Assembly: GCA_036873755.1 (NCBI GenBank)
Contig: JAVTVY010025421.1
Location: 1-64,000 of the forward strand
Source: Hanleya hanleyi
Taxonomy: Eukaryota > Mollusca > Polyplacophora > Lepidopleurida > Hanleyidae
Direction: 5' to 3'
DNA length: 64,000 nucleotides
Shown here: piece after piece, positions 35,016-46,803 of the stretch
How the letters are laid out: each line of letters begins with the position of its first letter
Numbering within the stretch: position 1 is the first letter of the stretch
Notes under the pieces: generated by a model
The model's input: the letters and a program-made list of their open reading frames with translations, nothing else
Told to the model about the DNA's origin: nothing
Databases searched by the model: none
Made by a program: the position numbers and the translations under genes

Positions 35016-37251
35016 TATAACAGAGCCATAAGACATGTACATGTAAAATGAACATGTACCTCAATTATATTCCATTATTATTTAATGTTTGTTTATTGTG
35101 AATTAATATTATAAGTATGGAGTTAAATTACCATATATGCAAGCTGTGGGTATTAGTTACTGATAAATGTATACACTCAATATTATGTAACACATGTTAT
35201 AACTAGGATTTAATGCTATGAGTTTACTTTTGTGATGAGATGTTTTGATAACAGTTTGATTAGTTCATAGCTCTTGAAAGCTGACATTCAATTAGTGTTG
35301 TTAGACCATTTCTGACCAGCTGGTGCAAAGACAGGAGCCAGGTGTCAATTGTAGTCAGACTGTCATTTTAGTATAAGATAATCCTTTGTTGTTATTGGGT
35401 CAGACTCCCTACCAGGGGTAGAATTTTGCAAAATTTTGCGAGAATCCAGTTGGATTCTCAGTGGCTTAGTTTGCGAGAATCCAAAGAATCTAAATTTGCG
35501 GACTTTGGATTCCCTGTGGCACAGTTTGTGAGAATCCAAATTGCCTGCACCCAGCATTTCGTGACCATTTGCCATTTTCACCAGTGCGGGTTACTGCGCA
35601 ACTAGATGTAAACTTCTCAATGGGAAAAATTGAAATCGCCTTAATTTATTCTCAGGAGGGTGGTTAGCACACATTAAATTAGTTCAGGTGAGTGATTGGT
35701 TATCTCCATTGATGAGCAGTATTCAACCTAAACATTTTTGCCAAGTGGTAAGTATATATACTCTGATTTTATTTCTTTTGTATCTTTGTATTGCATAAAA
35801 AAAACTGTCTGCATTTCAAAAAAAAAAATCAATAAAATCTGGTCACCTGCCTCATTTCCTGGCAAGCAGTAAAACAAACAATTATTATTAATGACCCTTT
35901 ATATAAAGACTAGGCCTAACAGTTTGCCATGGATTTATATCAGACACGCAACATTAAAAAAATATGGAAATTCCAGATATTTTTGTGAAAGATAAAAGTT
36001 ACCAACAAAAGTTCAAGAGTCACAGAAGTGCAATGCCGTTCAAGGTAAAATCTTGACCTCAAATAAACTGACTTCTGAAGAAATGCGTGTTCCCAACGTA
36101 AAGTGGTAGACTGCGTTGTTGTTGTTCATGACAGGTCTCATGCAGGCAAAGTCTCTGAAGAAACGATCGTTTTTTATTTCCATAAAATTCCTACCGCTTG
36201 ATTCTACTTTGCCCGATGTGCTGTCTTAGGGGAAATTGTTTGTCATTCTAATTAGGAATGAATCCGAATCAAATTCATCTGCTAAATGATATCCAAAATG
36301 TCCCAGGTTTCGTTTTCACCCTCGTGTACTTTCCGTCTGAAGACCACGGCCACCTGTTAGCATTCAATTCCTTCATATAGACAGTTTTCGCCTGTTGGGT
36401 TTAACGTACGTAGGTTTGCACCAGCAGCCGAGCGAAGGAGAATACACTTGACCTGTTTGGCGATAGTCGGGAACCATTACATAGAGTATTCGAGGCTCTC
36501 AAAAAATAACTGAGCAAAGGTTTCCGAAGTTTAGTTAGCACATTACGTCATCAAACATATGAAGACCGCCATTGTTCGTTTCTGTACACGTGTACACGCA
36601 AGGTGAAAGGATATCTCGAAAGTTCACTGATTACAGGTCAGATATTTGGCTTGAATTTCCGTGAAATATAGAATAAATCTCTCTGAGTGAACAACACACT
36701 GATTAAGCTAAGCTTGCGCGAATCCAACTGGATTCGCGCAAGTTCCATTTCAGGCGAGTCCTCACGCGAGTCGATTCCCGGATTCGCGTCGATATTCTAC
36801 CCCTGCCTACTGTTATTGGAGATGTCATATGGAATGAACAGGATAACCGATAGACATGTCAAGACATTAGAATTACTTATATAATAGTCAGGCAGTATTT
36901 GTGATTGTTAGGAATCACTACCTGGAGATCTTGCTAAAACTCCAATGATATAAATATTAGGCAGTATGAAATTAAGTCAGTTCACTTTTAGAATTCGTCT
37001 TGGCATGCGACTTTGCAGCGCCAAGGCAGTTTGTAAGTTATATAGGTAACACTTGTTAATGTAGACGGCTATGTGTACTAACATATAGTTTCTGTAATAA
37101 CTGGAAGTGCTGTATAATCGTGTATATTAGAATTAGTATTACGTCAAGGTTAGATAATTAGAATAGGGTAAATAAAGCTAGGTTGTGTTATATTTAACAT
37201 GGACTACGAGTTACTTATTAATGTGATAACCAGTGAGCCAACCAGGTTATA
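35016..37251 (+). repeat. 3' LTR, split by a DNA transposon
   Basis: The span of 2236 bases less the 1393-bp insertion and its 5-bp duplication leaves 838 bases, exactly the length of the 5' LTR. The AATAAA signal is at 37171-37176. Differences from the 5' LTR seen by eye are one T/C next to the insertion site and one A/G near 37072. Confidence 0.95.
35413..36805. mobile_element. hAT-like non-autonomous element, 5-bp target duplication
   Basis: Termini CAGGGGTAGAAT and ATTCTACCCCTG are flanked by CCTAC (35408-35412 and 36806-36810). The uninterrupted 5' LTR confirms the empty site. Each end carries a subterminal hairpin built on GAATCCAGTTGGATTC (or its inverted-end counterpart). No transposase ORF is present in 1393 bp. 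CAGGG termini are typical of hAT; a 5-bp rather than 8-bp duplication points to a hAT subgroup with shorter duplications or to a different superfamily. Confidence 0.85.
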
Positions 37252-37255
37252 ATAC

Positions 37256-38126
37256 CTGCTTTCACTTCATCACTGAAAAATACAAACGTATTTCTGTCCA
37301 CCGCCCCCAAATATTCCATTATCCCTAAGACTCTACCAGACAATTTGAACCCCTCCCCCCAAAATGACTCCTCCATTGACTCCACTGTGTCATATGTCGC
37401 AAAGAGGAATTTTTGGCTTATTTTCACTGATTTCTCTCCGATTTGTTTTGGAAACTTTTTGTTCATGCAAAATGGGACCTCATCCCAGTAAAAATTATTT
37501 TTAAAATATATACTGAATATTAAATATAATACTGCAGTGTTCGAAATAGCCATTTGCCCGATTGCCCGGGGTAACAAGAATTTGTCTCGGGGCAACAAGA
37601 AATGAACGTGTGGTAGCCGCCACGGGCAACCTCATAAAAATATGAATCAGTAGTATTTCCGATAGGATTTGCTCTAAAACTGACGATTTCGTGGACTACA
37701 AAATTTAATATGCAAATGGTCGATCATGTTCATAAGTACCTTGAAAAAACAAGACCAGAATCGAACGATCGTCCGTTTTATTTCACGCAGTCGCTTTCTT
37801 GTGGCCTGGGTGCTGCCATTTTGAATGTCGCATTGCTGGTCTCGCGTTGTGAGAACGGGAGCTCACTGCTGTTGCTATGGGGACAGCCTCCGTGTTGATG
37901 AGATCAGCATCATGCTGACTTCGCGTGTACTTTTGACGCTATTCATCGTAATTGCAATCAATCTGAGTCTATTAAATTTTGGATTACTAAGAAACGTGAC
38001 GGCTAACCAGTTGTGAACACGGACATGGCTGTGAAAAAGCCAAAGCAGCTCGAGGTGGGTAAAAGTGCTGAATATGAACAGAACCGCGCGAGAACATTTT
38101 TGCCCAGTTTGAGATATGGTAGACGG
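37256..38126. other. Non-coding stretch
   Basis: No gene is recognised. The minus ORF 37218-37598 (126 codons) begins outside and runs into the Gypsy LTR, so as drawn it is not a native gene. A CAGTGTTCGAAATAG line at about 37533 resembles a transposon end, but no partner was found. Confidence 0.4.
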
Positions 38127-38334
38127 TAGCCTTGCTTTTCGTTGAAATTTACGGGAATCAAAACAGATTCTCATAACTTGACGGGAATCCACAGGAATCT
38201 AAAACAGTCATTTCTATACAGATTCAAATAATTTTTACGGGCATCTGTTGGATTCTTGCAAATTATTTTGTGGGAGTGCCGACGGGCGACAGGAATCAGA
38301 TTCCCGGATTCCCATGGAAAAGCAAGCCCTGGTT
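38127..38334. mobile_element. Degenerate small inverted-repeat element
   Basis: CCTTGCTTTTC near 38131 faces GAAAAGCAAGCCC near 38317-38329. The right end also carries GATTCCCGGATTCCC, resembling the right end of the 35413-36805 element. It may be an old relative of it; no target duplication was found. Confidence 0.4.
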
Positions 38335-39044
38335 GAAACTGGCTGAAATTTGATTTTGAACAACTTGGTTAATAAACTGAGCTGTCACTGTTCCTCATCT
38401 TGAATAAATTCTACGGACATAAATGAAAACAAACAATACTTATTCAGTATTAAATTAAATTTTATTGATATTATTACAATTTCTGAATACTCAGTACTTG
38501 GGTCACAGTGTCATTTCCTGATCAGTCGTTATCCATTAAAGATACTTGATCCTTGATCCATGTGAGCATGGCACTGAAAACTCTTCAGGAGTATGTATTT
38601 CCACCGGTAACTTGTAACTCTAATATTAAAACCATTTGTTTTAAAAAATCACAGTATATTTTCAGGCAACTTGAAAGTACAGTCGAGCAACCTGAATTTA
38701 TTTTCTATTTCGCACCCTATAAGGCCTTGGCAAAAGCTGACCTTGCCCAACTTCCCATGTATTACTTATATGAGAAAACTGTAGTCAACTCTACTAGATC
38801 ACATTTTTGTTAATCTAGTTCTAAAAATACACTGATGATATTATACAATGCATGATTGCTAGGTGTAGGCAATAACTAATAGCCGAGGGGTATTAGTACC
38901 CAATGGGCTACTTTTTTTGTGTGTGTGAGAGAACTCTCTCAGAAATTATCCGTTGTCTGGCGTGAAGGGTCATAGGAAGCTTGGACTAATATATTACATG
39001 TAGATGTGCTCTGCCAGAACTTGGAATCATTCAGTTATGCCCTT
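38335..39044. other. Non-coding stretch
   Basis: Nothing recognised; one 86-codon ORF at 38553-38813 has no domain. Confidence 0.4.
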
Positions 39045-39225
39045 GGCAACCTGAAGAGTAGCTAAGATTCATAGCGTCTCCCTTCCCTCAACGTTATGCC
39101 GACGACAAATACATTTCCCTGGTGCTAACTCGAACATCTCCATGGCGCACTTATTATTACCTTTGCGCCCTATTGGACCTTCATTAAGGCCATGTTAAAT
39201 TGATTCATTGTTTCTTGTCCCGCGC
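39045..39225. repeat. Left copy of a dispersed inverted repeat
   Basis: This roughly 180-bp segment is the reverse complement of sequence at 47365-47770, once the small element at 47400-47635 is removed. It includes CAATAGGGCGCAAAGGTAAT in the right copy's orientation. Similarity is around 90 percent by eye and stops at both ends. Confidence 0.7.
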
Positions 39226-40152
39226 GCGCTTAGGTTTGCCCATGCCAAAATCGCCCGCATAGCTTTACAACACAGGAAAAAATTCAACTGACGAAAAAAA
39301 AAAATTCCACTCAGGCAAAAAATACACTAAACAAGACTGTCGTTTTATAGTCTATGGATTAGCTAGCATGGTTTTGTGTATCTGTTTGTCGATAATGACT
39401 AAAAACGTTTAAACAGTCTCAGAATTGTGCTCGTTGTCAAAAAAATTATATTGCTGCATGCTGGCGTTGTTGTTGTTGCTCCCGCGAGTGTCAGAAATCC
39501 ATCTGACAAAACCATTCAGTACAGCGTAGCAGCCACATACATGTACGTGCAGAGTCGGCTGTATTCTGAAGAATCGAATGCAATTTGGTTGAGATTTATT
39601 GGTATTACAGTCGTGTCCATTTTACTGGTAGGTTTTTTAAAATAAATTCGAAATTCGGTGATGGAAAATGTACGGGTACAGGCGATGTTATCGGACGGAG
39701 AAGGCAATATTATCGGACACCTAGCTCGCGCACACGTGTTGAGTGAGATTTGACGAAAAAATAAACATCTCACAAGAAAGGGAATTTCATTTAACTGAAT
39801 TGGGAGAATAAAAATATGCTATTCAACGTGGAAAGTAAATGTAATAATAAAAAGAAATTTGAGTCATAGTATTAGCATAGTTTGGTGGTAGTTTGCTGAT
39901 CCGAATTTTGCGATGCATAAGTTGGAATCTAGCATTTGCTGTGCAAAACTGCGCTGATATAGTCAACAGATATTTATTACATCATACCCCCAACTAAATA
40001 TCTCAATATTAAATATTAAAACAACGTTGGAAATTCATTGTCCTTCGCTATGAAATCATTGATAGTACATCAGTATCCGATAACATCACCCATACCCACA
40101 CAGTATGCCACATGGTTGATGCAGAGATATATGAATGTAACCCTCTTTTCCA
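39226..40152. other. Non-coding stretch
   Basis: Nothing recognised. A 72-codon ORF at 39427-39645 with two hydrophobic runs has no support. Confidence 0.4.
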
Positions 40153-40476
40153 TTGGCTGATCTTTCTCGCAAAAACCAATCGATGAACGCCGCTCATACA
40201 GCCTTTTGCCCTATGGGGAAATATGGCGGCGACCGGACCGATAAGTTTGCTGTCTCTGAATCTCCATGTGTCTTCCTGTCAAGTGAAGATGATATCACCT
40301 ACGAAGACGATTTGTCAGTCCATTATTACAGCAAGAGGGTCCATTTTCCGATACGCTGTTTCGTCTGTGGCGACACTCTGCCTGCATTTGGGCAAACCAG
40401 TGAGGGCCATCCAACATGTGACGTCTGCCAGCTGTTGCCAAGGTTTCGAACCGGAGGTGCAAAACGAAAGCATTGA
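40153..40476 (+). CDS. Small cysteine-containing ORF, 107 codons
   Basis: The frame starts at 40153 (a second Met at 40183) and ends at 40476. Residues about 75-95 contain a CFVCGD and a CDVCQL pair about 17 residues apart, the spacing of a zinc-ribbon-like fold, followed by a basic end (GGAKRKH). A second frame on the same strand starts at 40223 in a fair Kozak context and competes with it. The local GC content is higher than nearby. It lies 137 bases before the DIRS-like element. It could be a host exon, a chance ORF or part of an older element. I do not recognise the family. Confidence 0.3.
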   Translation: MADLSRKNQSMNAAHTAFCPMGKYGGDRTDKFAVSESPCVFLSSEDDITYEDDLSVHYYSKRVHFPIRCFVCGDTLPAFGQTSEGHPTCDVCQLLPRFRTGGAKRKH

Positions 40477-40633
40477 ATGGACTGACAGTCAGTAAAACAG
40501 AATACTCTACATGTAAATATTGTTCGGATTCATATGATCTATGGACTGATTTTACGCTGTTCAAGTTTTTTTTTTTTCAATATGGACACTCACACGGGCA
40601 TGAAAAAAAGAGATGTTTATGTCTTAAAACGAC

Positions 40634-40763
40634 ACCCGTTGTTACTTAATGCCACTTTCCCTCCATTTGGAGATCCACTGCAAACAAATTATCTCCCCTT
40701 AACGGTCCCCTGGATCGTCCGCTAGGTGGCGTGCTCTCCGCGCATGTCCCATTCTCTTTTTCT
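40634..40763 (+). repeat. Left inverted terminal repeat of the DIRS-type element
   Basis: It runs from ACCCGTTGTTACTTAATGCC to a CATTCTCTTTTTCT end and is nearly identical to the reverse of 46631-46760. The outer extension 40613-40633 is unique to the left end and is copied in the internal complementary region. Confidence 0.9.
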
Positions 40764-41639
40764 TTTGCAGTCTAGCTAGCTAGACCTGTTTTTGAAGAGC
40801 TCCTGTAAACAGTAACTTTGGATTGTTTTTAGACGCACTCTAGGGTTATTTTTTATCTCCCGTGAGTTCTATATGAACCTACACAGTCGCACAGCTAAAG
40901 GATTTAATAAAAGAACGAATCAGGTCGTCAGTTTAACCAGTTAAAGACTTGCATTTTTCTTCGTTTTTAGTGCAGGGCACAGGTGTGTTACAGCCAGGTG
41001 CCGTGTATTGTGCAGACTGGGGCGACGTGACCTGGCATAGCTAGCCTATGGCGACGTATTCAATTCTGGTGACTGACCTGGCAGATGTCCAGCGGAGAAG
41101 CAGGTTTTCTTCTACAACTTGGCTGTAACGAAGGTTTTTTTCCTACCAGCGACTTATCGTTACTTTCTGGTCAAGTAAGTCAGTATCAAGAATTGTATGA
41201 GATGTGAATCTGATCGTCAGTGTTTATTCCGTAAAGACTCACATTTTCTTCTTTGTCTTTTTTATGCAGGGCACATTATGCTATAGGCTATTTACATGTG
41301 CCGAAGGTATAGACTGGGATGACTCTAGCTGGGCGACACGTAGTCAACTATCCAGGGCAGCCGGCAGTTGAAGAAAAGACCTATTGAGAAACCAAAAGTT
41401 GACCAGGCCTTATCTTCGACTTAGCGCTAATGATGTTTCAACTTTAGCGACAACGGCAAGCCCATATATACAGCCCTGTGCCGCAGTCTTACAGTCAACG
41501 GGATTTTTAAAAGACAAAGTGCAGACCAGTCAAGTCCAAGCACGGCGATACGGATTGCTGCGACTGCATCGGTTGAACAGATCACGGATTCTACTAGACG
41601 GCCCGTCACAGACACGGATCAAGCCGAGTCCCGGATAAC

Positions 41640-44600
41640 AGTTCCCGTTTATCCAAGTCTCCACAAGCCAACGAAGAACAGTCTTCTAGCAGGGACCCGT
41701 TCAAGGAACGCCGTATCCCGGAGACACAGACGGACTCGACTACGGTAGTTCGGAGATCAAGACCACGGACTTCATCACCACAGCGGGACCCCCGACATGA
41801 ATACAGTTTACCGGGATCACCGTTACAGAAGTCACAGCCCTAGACGGGACGCCGTGAGACGGACAAGTTTACAGATTCCGATATACGGCCCTTTACAGAG
41901 AGCCGTATCACGGCACCTCGGGAAGGAAGCATATCCAGAGCCATACCACGGAGCGGTTTACAGCACGGATGTTTCCAACGCACCGAGTGTATACATCTGA
42001 CAAGTCACGGACTCAAGTGGAACGGACTTATACAGATCACCGGGTTTTCCACATCTACAGGACCCGGACTTATAAAGAACAGACTCAGCTAGAACGCCGT
42101 GAGCCGGCTTCTACTTTCAACTTGGACCCGTACCATGGAACCGCCTATGGAGCCGTACCACGGAACCTCGGAGCTACGGAGCCGTACAACGGAGCTGTAC
42201 CCTGATATTACGGCAACAGATCTCGTAGACCCGGGACTCCACATCCAAGAAGATTCTGAGCTATGTAGAAGGGACTCAACTAGAGCACTGTCAGTCAGCT
42301 TCTACTTCAACTTTTACCCGTACAACGGAGCCGTGTCCCGGTATTACGGCAAGCAGATTTCGTATACCCGGGACTCTACATCCAAGAGGGCACGGAGTTA
42401 TGAAGAACGGACTCAACTAGAATGCCGTGAGTCGGCTTCTACCTCAACTTTAACCCGTATAACGGAGGCTTGTTCCGGTAATACGGCGAAGTGGATCTCG
42501 TAGACGAAGATGTACATCATTACAGCGCCGAGATTCTATTCCCGAACGTCATCATTGGGAGAGGTCCGTTCATCGGATGGCTTCACACAGTCCAGCCTAC
42601 CGGAATCGTCACTACAGGGACCATACTCCGGAGCGACTTTGCACCAGACGAGGAAGAAACCGTTCATCGTTTTTTCCCGTCAACAAGCACGTTGCACAGA
42701 TGGATGAGCAGCACACGTACATCAACCATCACCGTATCCCGGAGCATCGGGATATACGGAGCATCGGGATTGGAGAAGTCTGGAGATCAACTAGAGCCAA
42801 AGTACAGACTTCTGCCCCATGGATACCTTCCACGGCAAGCTTCATCGGGAAGCACAGTCATCCTCTTTTACTGCGGGCGCAGGTATGCTACAGAGAGGCG
42901 AAGCATTCTGCTGAGAGCTGCCGGCCTCGACTCGAAGAAAGGACCTACAGAAAGAGCTTATGCTAATCAGGCCCTATTCGACGATCTCTCGTTGAATGAA
43001 GGCATGGACTTCACGAATTCGGCGAGCTCGGTTATTCAGCCCAGTGGCACAGTTCCTATGGAAACAGCACCTGCTAGAGGCGAGGTCGACGTACAGCTAG
43101 ACCAGTCTTCAATTGCGGCGACTGCACCAGCTGACCTGAGAGGACTCTACGTCATAGCCCTGGCAGAGGTACAGATCAGGCCGATTCATCTGACATCGAT
43201 TCCTGTTCTTCCAAGCCTCCGCTGGTGATGGAAGATCAAGTTTGGACAGCCGTATCCCGGAGACACAGAAGGAATCGACCACGGTAGTCCGGAAATCAAG
43301 ACCAAGTCACCGGACTCCGGTATCACAGCGGGACCCCGACAAGGAAACAGCTGATCGGGATCACCGTACAAAGAGAAGCCGTGAGCTGCAGAAGCCTAAA
43401 GCCTACAAAGAGCATAGAGACGCCGTTGGACGGACCTATACAGAGAGCCGTACCACGGAACCTCAACCTGGAACCAGTTCTCGGAGCCGTACCCCGGAGC
43501 GGGTTACAGCATGGACATCTGAGAAGTCACGGACCCAGGAAGAACGGACTTATACAGATCGCCGGGACTCCGCATCCTACAGGACACGGACTTACGGGGA
43601 ACGGGAGCAGCAAGAACGGCCTAGGTCAGCTTCGAGTTCAAGTCATACCCGTTCCACGGAACCGTATACCGGTACTGCGGCAGACAGATCTCGTAGACGA
43701 AGCCGATCCCTAGTGCCACATTAAGATTGGGAGAGGTGCCGGACGAGGCGACGGTCCCGTTCATCTTATATAGAGCTTCGAAGGCGCCGTTGCAGGGATT
43801 TCTCGCCAGAGCGACCTTACATCAGGCGGCAGAGGAGTCGTTCACCGGTTTCCCATCATCGGCTACAGCGCACGGATTCGGGAGATCGGGCTTATACCCG
43901 TCGTCACCCTAGCCCGGGTCATCAAGAGAAGACCGAGCATCGGGATAAGAAAAAATCCGGAGATGCAGCCATGGATCGGAGCCGTCCCGCGGAGCGGAGC
44001 GGGCAGACGTCCGTTCCAGAAATACCTCCGACAGCAACCATCACCACGGAAGAGGTTCCTGCAACGGAGGCCCGGGAGATTACTCGACCCCATTCTTCTA
44101 GCAGTGCTGAGTCTGGCTCGGATGATGAGGACCATGCACGACGTTCCACTTCTGCGGCATCCTCATCTCAGGTTTCAACCCCCATCCTTCGGGCGGAGGT
44201 AGAACGGAATACCGAGGAAGAGATTTCCTTCAGGGCCAGGATAGCGGCATTACACGAGTTGGTTCCTGAAATGCCCAAACTAGCGGTTGGCGAAGGCAAG
44301 CAGCTTACCGACCAGCTTTCGGATATCACCCGTAATGGAGGAGGCTTACAGCAGCATCTCTCTACGGACTGAATAAGCCGTCTAAGGAAGAAGCTTTGCC
44401 TATATGTCCACCATCTCCGGCATCAGACGACTTGTGTGTCAGCATGGATCGACAGTGCAGGACTCAGAGGGCGCTCCTGGAACCTGGTCCGTATAAGGCT
44501 ACATCCTTCACGGAGACAACTTACCGTTCAAGGCCCCGAAGCTGGACCTAGATCTTGACAGACTGTTGAACGTCACAAAGTCGCCAGCAGTTGTACTCCA

Positions 44601-45560
44601 TCAGAAGCAAGCTTGTGCTGTAGAAGACATGATGTTGACTCAATACAGAATTACATCACTGGTTCCTGACAGCCATAGCCAGGGTAGTCCAGGATCCAGA
44701 TAAGAAGCATAAGATGGATCTTTGACTTTCTCACGGAGTAGGGAACCTGCACCGACAGTCGGACCATCAACACCTGAGGGCAAGTACAAGCAATCTTACG
44801 ATGCTCATCCCGGAACATCTTCGCCCGCCTTTCAGAGTGAAGATGCCGGATCCGGATCTAAGGACAGAGAAGTTCACATTCATCGATGCGGAATTCACAG
44901 TTTAAGCGGTCCATTGCTCGTGCAACAGATGACCGGCACGTGGGTACCACGACAGACAAGCAACGCATCATCTTCCTCAAGGATATCTACGTTGGAAGAT
45001 GGTTTCCCCTGGAAGGTAGTCAACTGCGTCAAGTTTGGGGGGGGAGCAAGATCCCAGTCTCTGGAAACATCTACACTGGTCCTAGCAGTACAGTATCAGC
45101 TATACCTGGTTACAACACCATGTGTTTCACATCACTGCAGGGTTACCACCAACAACTTCCTCCAAGTCCTACAAGGGTACTACAACCGGAAGATCATTTT
45201 TCTTCTATGGAGGCGCCGGGACCCGCAGCAACCGAAGTAACAGCAAGCTACTATCTACTGTACAGCCGTTTCAAGGCCGGAGGATGTACTATGTTGGAGG
45301 GCCTCTGGTCAACACTACTTCTGTTCCAGCAACAGCTGATCTTTCCTTCAGAAGCTGTACCAGGACATGGAATTCCAGTCAAGTAGTATACAGGGGTATC
45401 CCTCAGCATCATCCAGAGTTGTCAAGTTCACCCACGGAATCGACCAGATTCCAGCGTTTCGGCTTGCCATGACCTTCGCCTACAGCCTCACCGAACATGC
45501 CAGTTACTACCCGAGAAGAGTTGGATATGGTACTGGGGCATTCTTATGCCTACCATTCGA
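41640..45560 (+). pseudogene. Decayed DIRS gag, Arg/Ser-rich, partly duplicated
   Basis: Open segments in shifting frames run from about 41.6 to 45.6 kb. The longest coherent one is about 43725-44372, an RRRSRSS / RRRRCRDFSPERPY-type basic, serine-rich leader followed by an acidic AESGSDDEDH segment and EEEISFRARIAALHEL. A frameshift near 44355 leads to an LYGLNKPSKEEALP-type continuation, then after about 44520 to LPFKAPKLDLDLDRLL and VLHQKQACAVEDMM. Further down, FYGGAGTRSNRS and FQGRRMYYVGG recall the Gly/Arg-rich tail of DIRS Gag. About 41.70-42.2 kb is repeated with divergence at about 43.24-43.7 kb. Function is presumed nucleic-acid binding; it is broken here. Confidence 0.55.
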
Positions 45561-45569
45561 GCCAGTTTA

Positions 45570-46468
45570 ATCAACTGTAGTCAAGATTCTGTTCTACAGG
45601 ACAGCTCCATGACAGTCTTCACTCCGCAATCAGAGCATTACGCAGTGGAATGCAGTTCCTTGACAGGATGACAGATTGCTCAACCAGATCTTTTCATCCA
45701 ACTCCGGAGTTCGTCGTCTGGAACAATTCCGCACGTCAAGGACCAGACATGCTGAGACTGTACCAGTTTCCAGCATTGACAGATTTCGTGTACCTGCTGG
45801 AGGAGAAGAGCTTTTAGATCCAGTCGGAGGCTTGGGACACTCTTCATACAACTGAGAAAGGAGTTCCAGCTGCCTTTCTTCCTTCTTCACTTCTAACAGA
45901 CCCATCAGCGGACGTTAACAGTTCATCATCATTACATGGGTGGAGGAAGACTGCCGTCTGGGTTAACCAACTCGCCATCTACGCTCCTGCTCCTTTATGA
46001 AGACATCGTCTCACAAGATTAGAGCCAGCGTGACGTCTGAGCCACTTCAACTCACGCTGAATGCTATCTTCAGGCGGGTCTATACAGACAATAGGATGGC
46101 TACACTGAACCTACTGCAGTGTATAATCCACTATTCCTATCAGGAAAAAGGGGGGGCGCCGCTCATGCAAGCAAGATCCCGACAATCCGGCAAGCATAGA
46201 AGACAGACCACGTCGGAGACGAAGGGACTTCAAGGCATCACGATGGCATCTGATTATCTAGCCGGGTATGCGGGCAGATGGTCGGAATACATTCCCCCAC
46301 TCACCGCACTACTCGTAATACCTTGAGTTCCCTACGCTTCTATACGACACGGGAATTATCTTGATATTACTAGGCATATGAGATTTACAAAATCAGAACA
46401 GGGCGTGCTCCGCTCAATCCAAAAGCAAGCCACAAGGCCGGCTACCCAACCCCCACTGTTGGGAGTCT
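45570..46468 (+). other. Remaining interior of the DIRS-type element
   Basis: No RT, RNase H or recombinase motif is recognisable. The 109-codon ORF at 45997-46326 has no domain. The region may be what is left after deletion of most of pol. Confidence 0.4.
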
Positions 46469-46561
46469 GGCATTAAGTAACAACGGGTGTCGTTTTAAGA
46501 CATAAACATGAAACATTTATAAATAATGTTATTGTTTATTATTAAAACAAACCCGTTGTTA
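46469..46561. repeat. Internal complementary region (ICR)
   Basis: 46469-46508 is the reverse complement of the extreme left end (40613-40652). 46507-46561 is the reverse complement of the extreme right end (about 46749-46803) with about 55 matching bases. The two parts overlap at an AT/CAT junction, which is where the circular intermediate would be joined. Confidence 0.9.
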
Positions 46562-46630
46562 CGGTTTGATTTACCCGCCCATCCTCCCCGCTTGGCTCGG
46601 CCTTGTCATAAACAGGTCTTGCCGTTGCAC

Positions 46631-46760
46631 AGAAAAAGAGAATGGGACATGCGCGGAGAGCACGCCACCTAGCGGACGATCCAGGGGACCGTTAAGGGGA
46701 GATAATTTGTTTGCAGTGGATCTCCAAATGAAGGGAAAGTGGCATTAAGTAACAACGGGT
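46631..46760 (-). repeat. Right inverted terminal repeat of the DIRS-type element
   Basis: It is the inverted copy of 40634-40763 with very few differences. It is followed by a right-specific extension 46761-46803 that is copied in the internal complementary region. Confidence 0.9.
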
Positions 46761-46803
46761 TTGTTTTAATAATAAACAATAACATTATTTATAAATGTTT
46801 CAT

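Larger units (their letters stand above)
27847..37251 (+). mobile_element. Ty3/Gypsy LTR retrotransposon with chromodomain
   Basis: Two 838-bp LTRs (the 3' one split by a later insertion) flank a single pol ORF of 1589 codons. ATAC at 27843-27846 and 37252-37255 is the target duplication. LTR ends are TATAAC and GTTATA rather than the usual TG and CA. By eye I found only two LTR differences, so the insertion is recent. No gag reading frame is recognisable between the 5' LTR and pol or after pol. Domain order PR-RT-RNaseH-INT-chromodomain places it in the Ty3/Gypsy (Metaviridae-like) group. Confidence 0.95.
40613..46803 (+). mobile_element. DIRS-type retroelement, decayed or non-autonomous
   Basis: Inverted terminal repeats (40634-40763 and 46631-46760) have different outer extensions. 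An internal segment at 46469-46561 consists of the complement of the left outer end joined to the complement of the right outer end; this internal complementary region next to the right terminus is diagnostic of DIRS elements (family knowledge). No target duplication is seen, as expected for tyrosine-recombinase integration. The interior holds only RS-rich gag-like reading frames with stops and frameshifts; neither reverse transcriptase nor tyrosine recombinase motifs were found on either strand. Confidence 0.85.

Noticed and set aside
34698..35051. 117-codon ORF upstream of the Gypsy 3' LTR as a possible displaced gag or env
   Set aside because: It lacks any zinc knuckle, signal peptide-membrane layout or fusion motif, and runs into the LTR.
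37218..37598. 126-codon minus ORF
   Set aside because: It spans the end of the Gypsy 3' LTR and unrelated flank, with no domain; chance extension is the likelier explanation.
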